Assembly (NCBI GenBank): GCA_963832305.1
Contig: CAWHTU010000006.1
Span: 1-64,000 of the forward strand
DNA: 64,000 nt
Source: Roseiarcus sp963832305
Lineage (GTDB): Bacteria > Pseudomonadota > Alphaproteobacteria > Rhizobiales > Beijerinckiaceae
Reading direction: 5' to 3'
The position numbers and the translations under genes were made by a program. Under the pieces are notes generated by a model that saw only the letters and a list, made by a program, of their open reading frames with translations, ran no database searches and had not been told where the DNA came from. Below, piece by piece: positions 52,254 through 61,597 of this stretch; within the stretch, counting starts at the first letter, position 1; every line of letters starts with the position of its first letter.

Positions 52254-53756
52254 CTACTTGTATGCGGTCCAGATCGTTTTGAAGTCCATGTACTTGTCGA
52301 TCGCGTGCGGCGAGCGGTCGCGGCCGAAGCCCGACTGCTTGAAGCCGCCGAACGGCGTCGCCAGCGACGAGCGATCGAAAGTGTTGACCCAGACCGTGCC
52401 GGCCCGAATGGCGCGCGAGAGCCGGTGAGCTGCGTTCATGTCGCGCGTCCACACCGCGGCGGCGAGCCCATAGATCGTGTCGTTCGCGAGCTGAACCGCC
52501 TCCGCTTCGTCAGCGAACGGGATAACGACCACGACCGGACCGAAGATCTCCTCCTGCGCGATCCGCATGGCGCTGCTCGCGCCGTCGAGAATGGTCGGCT
52601 CGACGTAGAATCCGCCGGTGTCGGCGAGAGCCCGTTTTCCTCCATGGGCGATCCGGGCGCCCTCCCTGACCCCGAGGTCGATATAGCCGAGCACCCGCTC
52701 CATGTGGCGCTCCTCGATGAGGGCGCCGAGCTGCGCGCCGGCGTCGAATGGATGACCAAGCGGTATCTCAGACTTCTGCACCGCCGCGATCTTCTCGACC
52801 AGCGCGTCGCGGACCGAGGCGTGGGCCAGGACCCGCGAGCCCGCATGGCAGGTCTCGCCCTGATTGTAATAGATGCCCCAGGCGATCGCCGACGCGGCTG
52901 CGTCGAGGTCGGCGTCGGGCATCACCACGTGCGGCGATTTTCCCCCGCATTCGAGCGCGACGCGCTTCATGTTGCTCTGCCCGGCGTAGATGAGCATCAG
53001 CTTGCCGACCTCGGTCGAGCCGGTGAACGCGATCATGTCGACGTCGGGATGAAGGGCCAGCGGCTTGCCGGCCTTTTCGCCGAAGCCGGGAACGACGTTG
53101 AGCACGCCGTCCGGCAATCCCGCCTCCTTGCCGAGCCGGCCCAGGAGCAACGCGCCAAGCGGCGACTGCTCGGCTGGCTTCAGGACGACGGAATTGCCCG
53201 CGACCAGCGCCGGCCCGAGCTTCCAGGCGGCGATGATGAGGGGATAGTTCCACGGCACGATCGCGCCGACGACGCCGAGCGGCTCCTTCACTACCATCGC
53301 TACGTCGTTTGCGCCGACCGGCGCGATTTCGTCGGTGAGCTTGTCGGCAAGCTCGCCGTAATACTGGATGCAGTTGGCGCAGAACGGGACGTCGACGGCG
53401 AGCGCATTGGCGATCGGCTTGCCGACGTCGAGCGTCTCGAGAAGCGCCAGCTCCTCGCCATGTTCGCGGATCAGCTCGGCGAAGCGCAGCAGGACTTTCT
53501 TTTTGCCGGCCGGGTCGGCGTTGCGCCAGACGCCTCTGTCGAACGCGCGCCGCGCGGACGCGACCGCGCGGTCGATGTCGGCTTCGCCGCAATCGGCGAC
53601 ATGGGCGAAGGTTTTGCCGTCGATCGGCGAGATTTTAGCGAAGGTCGCCCCGTCGGCCGCCGCGACATGAGCGCCGTCGATGAAGGCGCGGCCTTCGATT
53701 GTGAGCGCGGCGGCGCGGGCGAGCCAGCCTTCGCGGGTGGTCGGACGATCGAGCAT
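52254..53756 (-). CDS. NAD-dependent aldehyde dehydrogenase (PuuC/betaine-aldehyde type)
   Basis: A 500-residue soluble ALDH oxidising an aldehyde to its acid. Motifs: GVVGAIVPWNYPLIIAAWKL, the cofactor loop IAFTGSTEVGKLM, the general base in ALECGGKSPHVVM, the catalytic Cys in YNQGETCHAGSRV, EEIFGPVVVVIPF, and TVWVNTFDRSSLATPFGGFK near the end. The sequence resembles gamma-glutamyl-gamma-aminobutyraldehyde and aminoaldehyde dehydrogenases. The ATG at 53756 was chosen because upstream in-frame residues are non-conserved. Next to an MttB-like protein it fits degradation of an N-methylated or amine compound. Confidence 0.9.
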   Translation of the reverse strand: MLDRPTTREGWLARAAALTIEGRAFIDGAHVAAADGATFAKISPIDGKTFAHVADCGEADIDRAVASARRAFDRGVWRNADPAGKKKVLLRFAELIREHGEELALLETLDVGKPIANALAVDVPFCANCIQYYGELADKLTDEIAPVGANDVAMVVKEPLGVVGAIVPWNYPLIIAAWKLGPALVAGNSVVLKPAEQSPLGALLLGRLGKEAGLPDGVLNVVPGFGEKAGKPLALHPDVDMIAFTGSTEVGKLMLIYAGQSNMKRVALECGGKSPHVVMPDADLDAAASAIAWGIYYNQGETCHAGSRVLAHASVRDALVEKIAAVQKSEIPLGHPFDAGAQLGALIEERHMERVLGYIDLGVREGARIAHGGKRALADTGGFYVEPTILDGASSAMRIAQEEIFGPVVVVIPFADEAEAVQLANDTIYGLAAAVWTRDMNAAHRLSRAIRAGTVWVNTFDRSSLATPFGGFKQSGFGRDRSPHAIDKYMDFKTIWTAYK

Positions 53757-53948
53757 GGAACTGGGAACCTCAAATTCGGACTGCCGAAGAGCGGACCATC
53801 GCTGCAGTGACGCTCGAAAGGAAGCCGAATTTTCACTATGATCCAATGCCCGGCGGGCATGGCCTCAGTGTGAAGGCGCTCGTCCGGAGCGGTGTCAATG
53901 CGCGAAGACGGTTCGGAGAGCTGATTCGCGGAATCGAGGACGGCGCGT

Positions 53949-54335
53949 ATGGATAACAGTACCGCGATCAACCTCGGCGTGGCCGTGCTTGTCGCGGCGC
54001 TCGTGGTCGCCGCATATGTCATCCACTCGCTCAGGCTTCGTCAGACGAAGCGGCGGATGGGGGAATTTCTGGCGGGGTATTTCAGCGGCGACCTCCCCCT
54101 CGACCAACTTGCGCGGCAAGCCCAGGAAGTCGCCAGCCCGAGCTTCATGGGTAGCCCAGAGTGCCAGGCCCTGGTTCAGGCGGCCTTTCAGCGCTCAGCG
54201 GAGGCGAAGCTCGCCGGCACGGCCCATTCCCTGGAGATCGAGAAGCAGCTTTTGGTCGCGCTGGCCGACCTGAAGTCGGAGTTCGGACTGCCGGACCGCT
54301 ACCAGAGCGAGGGCTGGAGAGCCGGCCGCGAATAG
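53949..54335 (+). CDS. single-span membrane protein, unknown
   Basis: A 128-residue protein with an N-terminal membrane helix (residues about 8-28, NLGVAVLVAALVVAAYVIHS) followed by a basic RLRQTKRRM stop-transfer sequence and a soluble helical domain. No family recognised. The start ATG at 53949 follows a GAGGACGGCG stretch. It lies 65 bases upstream of prfC on the same strand. Confidence 0.65.
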   Translation: MDNSTAINLGVAVLVAALVVAAYVIHSLRLRQTKRRMGEFLAGYFSGDLPLDQLARQAQEVASPSFMGSPECQALVQAAFQRSAEAKLAGTAHSLEIEKQLLVALADLKSEFGLPDRYQSEGWRAGRE

Positions 54336-54400
54336 CCGCCCTTTCCCAATCGCTCCGTCCGCACTATGTGAGAGCTGTTCCTCCCACAACCCAAGCCCCA

Positions 54401-55978
54401 ATGCCTGACCCGAACCCCGTCGCGCGCCGGCGCACTTTCGCGATCATTTCGCACCCGGACGCCGGCAAGACCACCCTGACCGAGAAGATGCTGCTATTCG
54501 GCGGCGCCATTCTGCTCGCCGGGGAGGTGCGCGCCAAGGCGAACCGCCGTCAAACCCGCTCCGACTGGATGGGGATCGAGCGCGAGCGCGGCATTTCGGT
54601 CGTGACCTCGGTCATGACCTTCGAATACGGGGATTGCGTCTTCAACCTGCTCGACACGCCGGGCCACGAGGACTTTTCCGAGGACACCTACCGGACCCTG
54701 ACCGCGGTCGATTCGGCGGTGATGGTGATCGACGCCGCGAAGGGCATCGAAGCGCGCACCCGCAAACTGTTCGAGGTCTGCCGGCTGCGCGACATCCCGA
54801 TCGTCACTTTCATCAACAAGATGGACCGCGAGACGCGCGATCCGTTCGACCTCCTCGACGAAATCGAGAAGACGCTTGCGCTCGACGCGGCCCCGCTCAA
54901 CTGGACCATCGGCCGCGGCCGGTCGCTCGCCGGCGCATACGACATCCGGCGAAGCCGCCTGACGCCGTTGGGCAAGGACGCCCAGACGCTTGCCGTTAAC
55001 GGCCCCGACGACCCGCGCGTCGCCGAGCTCCTGCCCGAACACGAACGCAAGGACGCCACCGACGAGCTCAATCTCGCCGTCGGAGGCCTGAAGGCTTTTG
55101 ACAAGAAAGCCTTCCTCGAGGGTCACATGACGCCGGTCTTATGGGGCAGCGCGCTCAAGGATTTCGGCGTCAAAGACCTCATCGACTCACTGGCCGAATT
55201 TGCTCCGAGCCCCAGGGCGCAGGCCGCGGCCAGCCGCACGGTGAAGGCCGACGAAAGCAAGATGACCGGCTTCGTCTTCAAGATCCAGGCCAACATGGAT
55301 CCAAATCATCGTGACCGCATCGCTTTCCTGCGAGTCTGCTCGGGCCAGCTCAAGCGCGGCATGCGGGCAAAACTCGTACGAACGGGCAAGCCGGTCACGC
55401 TCTCGGCGCCGCAATTCTTCTTTGCCCAGGATCGCTCGCTGGCCGAAGAGGCGTTCGCCGGCGACGTGGTCGGCATTCCCAATCATGGGCTATTGCGCAT
55501 CGGCGACACCTTGAGCGAAGGCGAGGAGATCGTCTTTCGCGGCGTGCCGAGCTTCGCCCCGGAAATCCTGCGCCGGGTCAAGCTCGCCGACGCGATGAAG
55601 GCGAAGAAGCTGCGCGAGGCGCTGCAGCAGATGGCGGAAGAGGGCGTGGTGCAGGTGTTCCTGCCGCATGACGGCGCGGCAGCGATCGTCGGTGTGGTCG
55701 GCGCGCTGCAGCTCGACGTGCTGACCGAGCGGCTCGATGCGGAATATGGCCTCCCCGTTGCCTTTGAACCGAGCCGTTTCGAGATCTGCCGCTGGGTCTC
55801 GGCTCCAGATAAGGCCGAGCTCGCGAAGTTCGTCGACGCCTATCCGTCCTCGATCGCCTCCGATCTCGACGGCGCGCCGGTGTTCATGGCGTCCAGCGCC
55901 TTCAACCTGCGCTACGAGCAGGAGCGCTGGCCGAAGATCGCCTTCACCGATGTGAAGGACTATCAGAAGGCTGCGTAA
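54401..55978 (+). CDS. prfC: peptide chain release factor 3
   Basis: A 525-residue translational GTPase that recycles RF1 and RF2 after termination. G1 is in FAIISHPDAGKTTLTEKML, the switch I region is DWMGIERERGISVVTSVMTF, G3 is NLLDTPGHEDFSEDTYRTL, and G4 is FINKMDRETRDPFDLLDEIE. Domain 2 and the RF3 C-terminal domain follow (ALQQMAEEGVVQVFLPHDGA, VGALQLDVLTERLDAEYGLP). The ATG at 54401 is the conserved start. The gene is intact. Confidence 0.97.
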   Translation: MPDPNPVARRRTFAIISHPDAGKTTLTEKMLLFGGAILLAGEVRAKANRRQTRSDWMGIERERGISVVTSVMTFEYGDCVFNLLDTPGHEDFSEDTYRTLTAVDSAVMVIDAAKGIEARTRKLFEVCRLRDIPIVTFINKMDRETRDPFDLLDEIEKTLALDAAPLNWTIGRGRSLAGAYDIRRSRLTPLGKDAQTLAVNGPDDPRVAELLPEHERKDATDELNLAVGGLKAFDKKAFLEGHMTPVLWGSALKDFGVKDLIDSLAEFAPSPRAQAAASRTVKADESKMTGFVFKIQANMDPNHRDRIAFLRVCSGQLKRGMRAKLVRTGKPVTLSAPQFFFAQDRSLAEEAFAGDVVGIPNHGLLRIGDTLSEGEEIVFRGVPSFAPEILRRVKLADAMKAKKLREALQQMAEEGVVQVFLPHDGAAAIVGVVGALQLDVLTERLDAEYGLPVAFEPSRFEICRWVSAPDKAELAKFVDAYPSSIASDLDGAPVFMASSAFNLRYEQERWPKIAFTDVKDYQKAA

Positions 55979-56029
55979 GCAAACGGGCGCCCCCTGGCGG
56001 TCAACGCCTCAAAGGCGGGAGGAAGATTC

Positions 56030-57394
56030 TTGCCGATAGCGCTGCGCGAGGTCGCCGTCCCCTCCTTCGGGGTCCCGCTCGATCCGCCCCCCATCCCCGC
56101 TTCCGTTTACGAAAAGCGCTCCCGCGAGGCGTATGCGCGAGCCGGATGCGATTGGCTGGTCGTCTACGCCGATCGCGAGCATCACGCCAATATCGCTTTC
56201 CTCTCCGGCTACGATCCACGGTTCGAGGAGGCCCTGCTGCTGCTCGGCCCGGGCGACCGCCGGGTCCTCGTAGTCGGAAACGAGGGCGAGGCCTACGCGC
56301 CGCTCGCCGGCCTTCCGGGACTTGAGACGGCGCTTGCGCAGAGCATGAGCCTGATGGGCCAGGACCGTTCGCGCACGCCCGATCTCGCGCCTGTGCTGCG
56401 AGACGCAGGCCTCAGAAGCGGCCAGACGATCGGCCTCGTCGGGTGGAAATATTTCGAGGCGGCGGAATGGGACGAGCCTTCGCCCGGCCTGTTCGTTCCT
56501 CACTATCTCGTCGTCACGCTCGGCGGGATCGCCGGTGGGACGGAAGCCGTGAGGGACGCCACCAGCGTCCTCATGCATCCCGCGACGGGGCTCCGTTCGA
56601 CAATCGACGCCGATCAGATTGCGCTGCACGAGTGGGGCGCCGCGCGCGCTTCAGCCGCGGTCTGGCGGATTGTCAGGGGAACGCGGGTCGGCGTCAGCGA
56701 ATTGGAGGCGGCGAGCGGCATGGGCTACGCCGGCGAGGTTCTCACCGCCCATGTCATGCTCGCGACGGCCGACGCGCGGAGCGAAGTGATTGGCTTACGT
56801 TCGCCTGGCGGGCGAATCATCAAGCGCGGCGACGGCGCGGCGACTGCGGTCGGCTTCTGGGGCGGTCTCTCCGCCCGCGCCGGGCTGATCACGGATCACG
56901 ACGACGCGTTTCTGAAGGCGGCGATCGCCTATTTCGACGCCCTGATCGCTTGGTACGCGGCCGCCGACATCGGCGTCGCCGGAGAGGCGGTGTTCGAGGC
57001 GGTCACGCAGGCGTTGGCGCGGGGCGGCCTGCGCTCGGCGCTCAATCCGGGCCACCTGACAGGCCATGACGAGTGGATCCACACCCCAATCCGCATGGGC
57101 TCGGCCGAGCGCATCGCTTCCGGCATGCCGTTTCAGGTCGATATCATTCCAACCCCCTTGCCGAGGGGATGGGCGCTCAATTGCGAGGACGGCGTGGTTT
57201 TCGCCGACGCGGCGCTCCGGGCTGAGCTCGGCGCCCGGCATCCGGCGGTGGCCCGGCGAATTGAAGCGCGGCGCAGGTTCGTTCGCGATGAGCTCGGAAT
57301 TCCGATTCAGGATTCGATCCTGCCGCTCTCGTCAACGCCAATGTGCCTACCGCCCTTCTGGCTTGCTCCCGGACGGTTGCTGGCGCGGACGTGA
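56030..57394 (+). CDS. M24 family (aminopeptidase P/creatinase-like) protein lacking metal ligands
   Basis: A 454-residue pita-bread-fold protein. The N-terminal creatinase-like domain is seen in YARAGCDWLVVYADREHHAN, IAFLSGYDPRFEEALLLLGP. The C-terminal M24 region is recognisable (GHLTGHDEWIHTPIRMG, GMPFQVDIIPTPLPRGWALN), but the usual two metal-binding aspartates of D-x-G...D-x-x-R are replaced by AVGFWGGLSARAG. It is therefore probably not an active metallopeptidase. The TTG at 56030 is preceded by a strong GGAGGA site. It follows prfC by about 50 bases on the same strand. Confidence 0.7.
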   Translation: MPIALREVAVPSFGVPLDPPPIPASVYEKRSREAYARAGCDWLVVYADREHHANIAFLSGYDPRFEEALLLLGPGDRRVLVVGNEGEAYAPLAGLPGLETALAQSMSLMGQDRSRTPDLAPVLRDAGLRSGQTIGLVGWKYFEAAEWDEPSPGLFVPHYLVVTLGGIAGGTEAVRDATSVLMHPATGLRSTIDADQIALHEWGAARASAAVWRIVRGTRVGVSELEAASGMGYAGEVLTAHVMLATADARSEVIGLRSPGGRIIKRGDGAATAVGFWGGLSARAGLITDHDDAFLKAAIAYFDALIAWYAAADIGVAGEAVFEAVTQALARGGLRSALNPGHLTGHDEWIHTPIRMGSAERIASGMPFQVDIIPTPLPRGWALNCEDGVVFADAALRAELGARHPAVARRIEARRRFVRDELGIPIQDSILPLSSTPMCLPPFWLAPGRLLART

Positions 57395-57570
57395 CGGCGG
57401 CGGACGCGCTGGCCGAAGATCGCTCTGCCGCGGTCAAAGATCACCAACAACCGGCGTTTCGGGTAAGTTCCTGTGGATGGACTAGGCATAGGGGTCTGGC
57501 GTTCTGTGTCCGCGCCGTTTATTCGCACAGCGCCTTCAAGGCGCAACCGGGCCTGAGTTGGGAGGGAAGA

Positions 57571-57930
57571 ATGAAATTTGTGATTTCGTTGGGTGCAATT
57601 GCGCTGCTCGGCGCAGGCGCCGCGCATGCTCAGGTCGATCTGACCACTTATGCCGACGCCAAGGGCAATCTGGATGTCCAGAAGCTGACCTGCGCGCAGC
57701 TCGCCAATACCTTCCAGGAGGACGCGGACTTCATGACGGTCTGGTACAGCGGCTGGTACAATGGCCTAGCGGGGTACAGCAAATTGAAGGTCGACCGCGC
57801 CAAGGAGCTCGAGCATCGGGTCATCGTCTATTGCAAGGCCAATCCGAAAACCAAAGTCATCACGGCGATGGACATCAACATCAAGCAGATGCGCAAGGAA
57901 CTGGGCATCAAGGTCAACGACGAGAAATAA
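57571..57930 (+). CDS. HdeA/HdeB-like periplasmic protein, copy 1
   Basis: A 119-residue exported protein with a signal peptide (MKFVISLGAIALLGAGAAHA). The core is LTCAQLANTFQEDADFMTVW then YSGWYNG, with a second Cys in VIVYCKANPKTKV, matching the HdeA/HdeB acid-stress chaperone fold with one disulphide. The start has a GGGAGGGAAG site. It lies 80 bases before a second copy. Confidence 0.85.
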   Translation: MKFVISLGAIALLGAGAAHAQVDLTTYADAKGNLDVQKLTCAQLANTFQEDADFMTVWYSGWYNGLAGYSKLKVDRAKELEHRVIVYCKANPKTKVITAMDINIKQMRKELGIKVNDEK

Positions 57931-58010
57931 TTGAAGCTGGCGCGCTCCGTTGTCTGCGGACAGGCGAAGTCGCGCCTCATCGAACTCCTGAAATCGAAAG
58001 AGAGGAAACA

Positions 58011-58406
58011 ATGCTCGCCTCAACCACAAGGCAGAGAAGCGCGCTGTCTGCGTCGCTCGGTCGGATCGATTTGCGGCTCGGGTTGGCGGCTGCGGCCCTC
58101 GCCGCGTCCGTTTCAGCCTCGCAGGCGCAGGTCGAATTGAAGACATACATGGACGACAAGGGCTATCTCAATGTACGGGCTCTGACCTGCGCGCAGCTCG
58201 CGAACACCTTCCAGGAAGACGCCGACTTCCTCGGCGCCTGGTACAGCGGCTGGTGGAACGGCCATATGAAGCGGCACTCGATCAACGTCGCCCGCGCCAA
58301 ACAGGGAATCCATGAAGTCATCGTCTATTGCAAGGCCCACCCGGACGACAAAGTCGTCGACGCGGTCGAAGCCTATGTGAAGAAGGTGCAGGCGGGCGGC
58401 CAGTAG
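58011..58406 (+). CDS. HdeA/HdeB-like periplasmic protein, copy 2
   Basis: A 131-residue paralogue of the preceding gene. It has a longer, more Ala-rich signal region (LGLAAAALAASVSASQAQ), then a nearly identical core LTCAQLANTFQEDADFLGAW and YSGWWNG, with the second Cys in VIVYCKAHPDDKV. AGAGAGGAAACA precedes the ATG. The two probably arose by tandem duplication and share a transcript. Confidence 0.85.
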   Translation: MLASTTRQRSALSASLGRIDLRLGLAAAALAASVSASQAQVELKTYMDDKGYLNVRALTCAQLANTFQEDADFLGAWYSGWWNGHMKRHSINVARAKQGIHEVIVYCKAHPDDKVVDAVEAYVKKVQAGGQ

Positions 58407-58517
58407 GCGAGGATCGACCGGCGGCGCCCGAGGCGCGTGGAGCCGCCGGGCGTAAAAGCCGTCGCCGAACGAGGCGGCGAGTTGCGCATCGGGCCTCTTG
58501 CTCATAGCTGAGGGGGC

Positions 58518-60599
58518 ATGAGCAGCAAGAGCCCCTCAATGACCCACTCGCCGACCGACGCGAACCCGCTCCTCGAACCGTGGACCGGGCCGTTCGAGGC
58601 GCCGCCGTTCGAGCGCATCGAGCCCCGCCATTTCCCGTCAGCGTTTGACGCGGCGCTCAAGGACGCGCGGCGCGAAATCGACGCGGTCGCCGCCGACCTC
58701 GCCCCGCCCACCTTCGCCAATACGATCGAGGCGCTGGAGCGCAGCGGCCGCAGCCTCGATCGCATCGCCAGCGTCTTCTTCAATCTCGCGGGCGCGGCGA
58801 CCAACGAAGAATTGCAGGCGATCGAACGCGAGATCGCGCCGATCCTCGCCCGCCATCGCAATGACACCTATCTGAACGAGGCGTTGTTCAAGCGGATCGA
58901 CGCCCTGAAGGCGGAAGAGGCCAAGCTCGGGCTATCGGCTGAACAGGCGCGCGTGCTCGGGCGCTATCACCTAAATTTCACGCGCTCGGGCGCAGGCGCG
59001 CCGCCTAAGGTCAAGGCGCGTTTGGCCGCGATCGGCGAGCGGCTCGCCACGCTCGCCGCCGAGTTCGGGCAGAACGTGCTCGCTGACGAAAAGGCGTGGC
59101 TCATGCTGCTTGACGAGGAGGATCTCGAGGGCCTGCCGGACTTCTATCGCGCCAGCGCGGCGCGAATCGCCGCCGAGCGCGGCCACCCCGAGCACTCCGC
59201 GGTGACTCTGTCGCGGTCGAGCATCGAGCCGTTCCTGCAATTCTCTGCCCGACGCGACCTGCGCGAGGCCGCCTTCCGCGCCTGGGAGGCGCGCGGCGAA
59301 AACGGCGGGGCGACCGACAACCGCGCGATCGCCGCCGAAATGGTGCGCCTAAGAGCCGAGCGCGCCCACCTGCTCGGCTATGAGTCCTACGCTCACTATC
59401 GCCTGGCCGATACGATGGCGAAGACGCCGCGCGCCGCGCTCGATCTCCTCGAGTTGGTGTGGGTTCCGGGCGTTTCGGCCGCGCTCAAGGAGCAGGAGGC
59501 GTTGCAGGAAATCGTCGCTGGCGAGGGCGGCAATTTCAAAGTCGCGCCCTGGGATTGGCGCTACCTGGCCGAGAAGCGGCGCAAGGCCGAGTTCGACTTC
59601 GACGAAGGCGAGCTCAAGCCCTACCTGCAGCTCGACCGGATGATCGAGGCCGCTTTCTACACGGCGAGCCGCCTGTTCGGTCTCCGCTTCGAGGAGCGGT
59701 TCGACCTCAGGCTCTATGATCCCGACGTTCGCGCCTGGACTGTGAGCGGGCGTGACGGCTCGCCCCTCGCGCTCTTCATCGGGGACTATTTTGCGAGGCC
59801 GTCGAAACGAAGCGGCGCGTGGATGAGCAATTTACGCGCACAGCAGAAGCTCGACGAACCACAATTGCCGATCGTGGTCAACGTGATGAATTTCGCCAAG
59901 GGGGCTCAAGGCGAGGCCAGCCTGCTCAGCCTCGCCGATGCGCGGACGCTCTTCCATGAGTTCGGCCACGCCCTGCACGGAATGCTGTCCGATGTGACCT
60001 ATCCGCTCATTTCGGGAACCCGCGTCGCCGGCGATTTCGTCGAATTTCCGTCCCAGCTCTACGAGCATTGGATCAAGGAGCCCGAAATGCTGCGCCGCTT
60101 CGCGCTCCACTACAAGACCGGCGAGCCGATGCCGGAGGCGCTGCTCGGCAAGCTCCTTGACGCGCGCCGGTTCAATCAGGGCTGGGCCACGGTTGAATAT
60201 ACGGCGTCCGCGCTGGTCGACCTCAAACTGCACCTCGATCCGTCGCCTGCTGATGTCGATGTCGTCGCCTTCGAGCGGCAGGAGCTGGCTCGAATCGGCA
60301 TGCCGGACGCGATCGCCATGCGGCACCGCGCTCCCCATTTCCAGCACATCTTCTCGGGCGGCTATTCGGCCGCCTATTACAGCTATCTGTGGTCGGAAGT
60401 TCTCGACGCCGACGGTTTTGAGGCGTTCGAGGAGGCGGGGGATATCTTCGACGCCGAGGTCGCCGGGCGGCTGCACGACTTCGTCTATGCGGCCGGCGGC
60501 GTCCGCGACTATGAGGCGGCCTATTTGAGCTTTCGCGGGCGCCTGCCGTCGCCTGCGGCGCTGTTCCGGAAGCGGGGCTTCGAGGCCAGCCGCGAGTGA
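58518..60599 (+). CDS. M3 family oligopeptidase A-like zinc metallopeptidase
   Basis: A 693-residue soluble peptidase of the thimet oligopeptidase family, which cleaves short peptides including leader-peptide fragments in the cytoplasm. The zinc site is DARTLFHEFGHALHGMLSD near residue 480. Other landmarks: VAADLAPPTFANTIEALERS at the start, NFKVAPWDWRYLAEKRRKAE, and FSGGYSAAYYSYLWSEVLDA near the end. Length and layout match OpdA/PrlC. The ATG at 58518 has an AGGGGG site. Confidence 0.95.
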   Translation: MSSKSPSMTHSPTDANPLLEPWTGPFEAPPFERIEPRHFPSAFDAALKDARREIDAVAADLAPPTFANTIEALERSGRSLDRIASVFFNLAGAATNEELQAIEREIAPILARHRNDTYLNEALFKRIDALKAEEAKLGLSAEQARVLGRYHLNFTRSGAGAPPKVKARLAAIGERLATLAAEFGQNVLADEKAWLMLLDEEDLEGLPDFYRASAARIAAERGHPEHSAVTLSRSSIEPFLQFSARRDLREAAFRAWEARGENGGATDNRAIAAEMVRLRAERAHLLGYESYAHYRLADTMAKTPRAALDLLELVWVPGVSAALKEQEALQEIVAGEGGNFKVAPWDWRYLAEKRRKAEFDFDEGELKPYLQLDRMIEAAFYTASRLFGLRFEERFDLRLYDPDVRAWTVSGRDGSPLALFIGDYFARPSKRSGAWMSNLRAQQKLDEPQLPIVVNVMNFAKGAQGEASLLSLADARTLFHEFGHALHGMLSDVTYPLISGTRVAGDFVEFPSQLYEHWIKEPEMLRRFALHYKTGEPMPEALLGKLLDARRFNQGWATVEYTASALVDLKLHLDPSPADVDVVAFERQELARIGMPDAIAMRHRAPHFQHIFSGGYSAAYYSYLWSEVLDADGFEAFEEAGDIFDAEVAGRLHDFVYAAGGVRDYEAAYLSFRGRLPSPAALFRKRGFEASRE

Positions 60600-60611
60600 A
60601 GCTTCAGCCGC

Positions 60612-60869
60612 TCACCGCGTCCCGCTGCATTTCCACCAGTCGCCGTCCTCATGATAGACGCAGCCGTGGCGCTTGAGCACCACGCTGAGCCGGTCGCGCA
60701 GTTCGCACTGCTTGGCGTCGCCGCTCTTGCACTTCGAATTGGCAACCTGCCACCCCTGCTCTTGAACGGTCAGAGCGTGCGCCGGGCCGGCGAGAGAAGC
60801 GAAGGCGAGCGCCATCGGGAACGCGATGAGTCGCCTCGCGGTCAGGCGCTCCGCCAAATTCCTCGTCAT
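60612..60869 (-). CDS. small exported four-cysteine protein, unknown
   Basis: An 85-residue protein with a signal peptide (RRLIAFPMALAFASLAGPAH) and a mature part of about 53 residues. Four Cys (SKCKSGDAKQCELRD and HGCVYHEDGDWWKCSG) suggest two disulphides. The ATG at 60869 has GGGAGGAATC upstream. No family recognised. It converges with the M3 peptidase gene. Confidence 0.7.
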   Translation of the reverse strand: MTRNLAERLTARRLIAFPMALAFASLAGPAHALTVQEQGWQVANSKCKSGDAKQCELRDRLSVVLKRHGCVYHEDGDWWKCSGTR

Positions 60870-61048
60870 TGATTCCTCCCTCAAGAATGGGCGCTTTCGC
60901 CGTACTCGCGAAATGCGTCGCGCGTTCGACCCTGCCAACGGCTTGCACTCGTGTCGAGTCCTAGCCTTATCAAATCGCCCGAGCGAGGCGGTCTTGGCCG
61001 CGATCGACAGCGGCGCTATGGGTGGGACATCGCGGAAGGACTGCTGTC

Positions 61049-61597
61049 ATGTCAGATTCGAATGCGACGCTGCACATGTTGTGCGGCAAGATAGCAGCCG
61101 GGAAATCGACGCTTTCCGCCAAGCTTGGCCAGGCGGAAAAGACGCTGGTCATCGGCGAGGATCGGTGGATCGAGCAGCTCTATGGGCCTGAGCTCAAGAC
61201 GCTTGCTGACTTTTTCGAGCGTAGCGAACGGCTACGCGCGACGCTCGCGCCGCATGTCGTCGGCCTCCTGCGGGCCGGTGTTTCGGTCGTCCTCGACTTC
61301 CATGCCAACACCCTGCGCTCAAGACTATGGATGCGAGCGATGTTCGAGGAGGCCGAGGCGTCTCACAGGCTCCACTTCCTGGACCTGCCGGACGAAGTCT
61401 GTCGAGCGCACATGCACGCGCGAAAGGCAGCCGGCGGAAGCGGCGTCAGCGACGCCGAGTTCGATCACGTTACCAGTTTCTTCGTCCCGCCGGACCCGAG
61501 CGAAGGCTTCAATGTGCTCCGATACGGCGACGGTCTAGCCGCTGGAGCAGCGAGGCCAAGACGCGTCAGAGCTTGGCGACAACCACGAGCTTATTGA
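61049..61597 (+). CDS. P-loop kinase-like protein
   Basis: A 182-residue AAA/zeta-toxin-like ATPase or small-molecule kinase. Walker A is MLCGKIAAGKSTLSAKLG near residues 10-25. A hydrophobic strand VSVVLDFHANTLRSRL supplies a possible Walker B/DxH site, and LPDEVCRAHMHARKAAG may be the lid. Similar proteins phosphorylate small substrates or antibiotics. The ATG at 61049 was chosen as closest to the P-loop. Its last 32 bases overlap the 3' end of the oppositely oriented L,D-transpeptidase-like gene, so the extreme C-terminus may be unreliable. Confidence 0.75.
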   Translation: MSDSNATLHMLCGKIAAGKSTLSAKLGQAEKTLVIGEDRWIEQLYGPELKTLADFFERSERLRATLAPHVVGLLRAGVSVVLDFHANTLRSRLWMRAMFEEAEASHRLHFLDLPDEVCRAHMHARKAAGGSGVSDAEFDHVTSFFVPPDPSEGFNVLRYGDGLAAGAARPRRVRAWRQPRAY

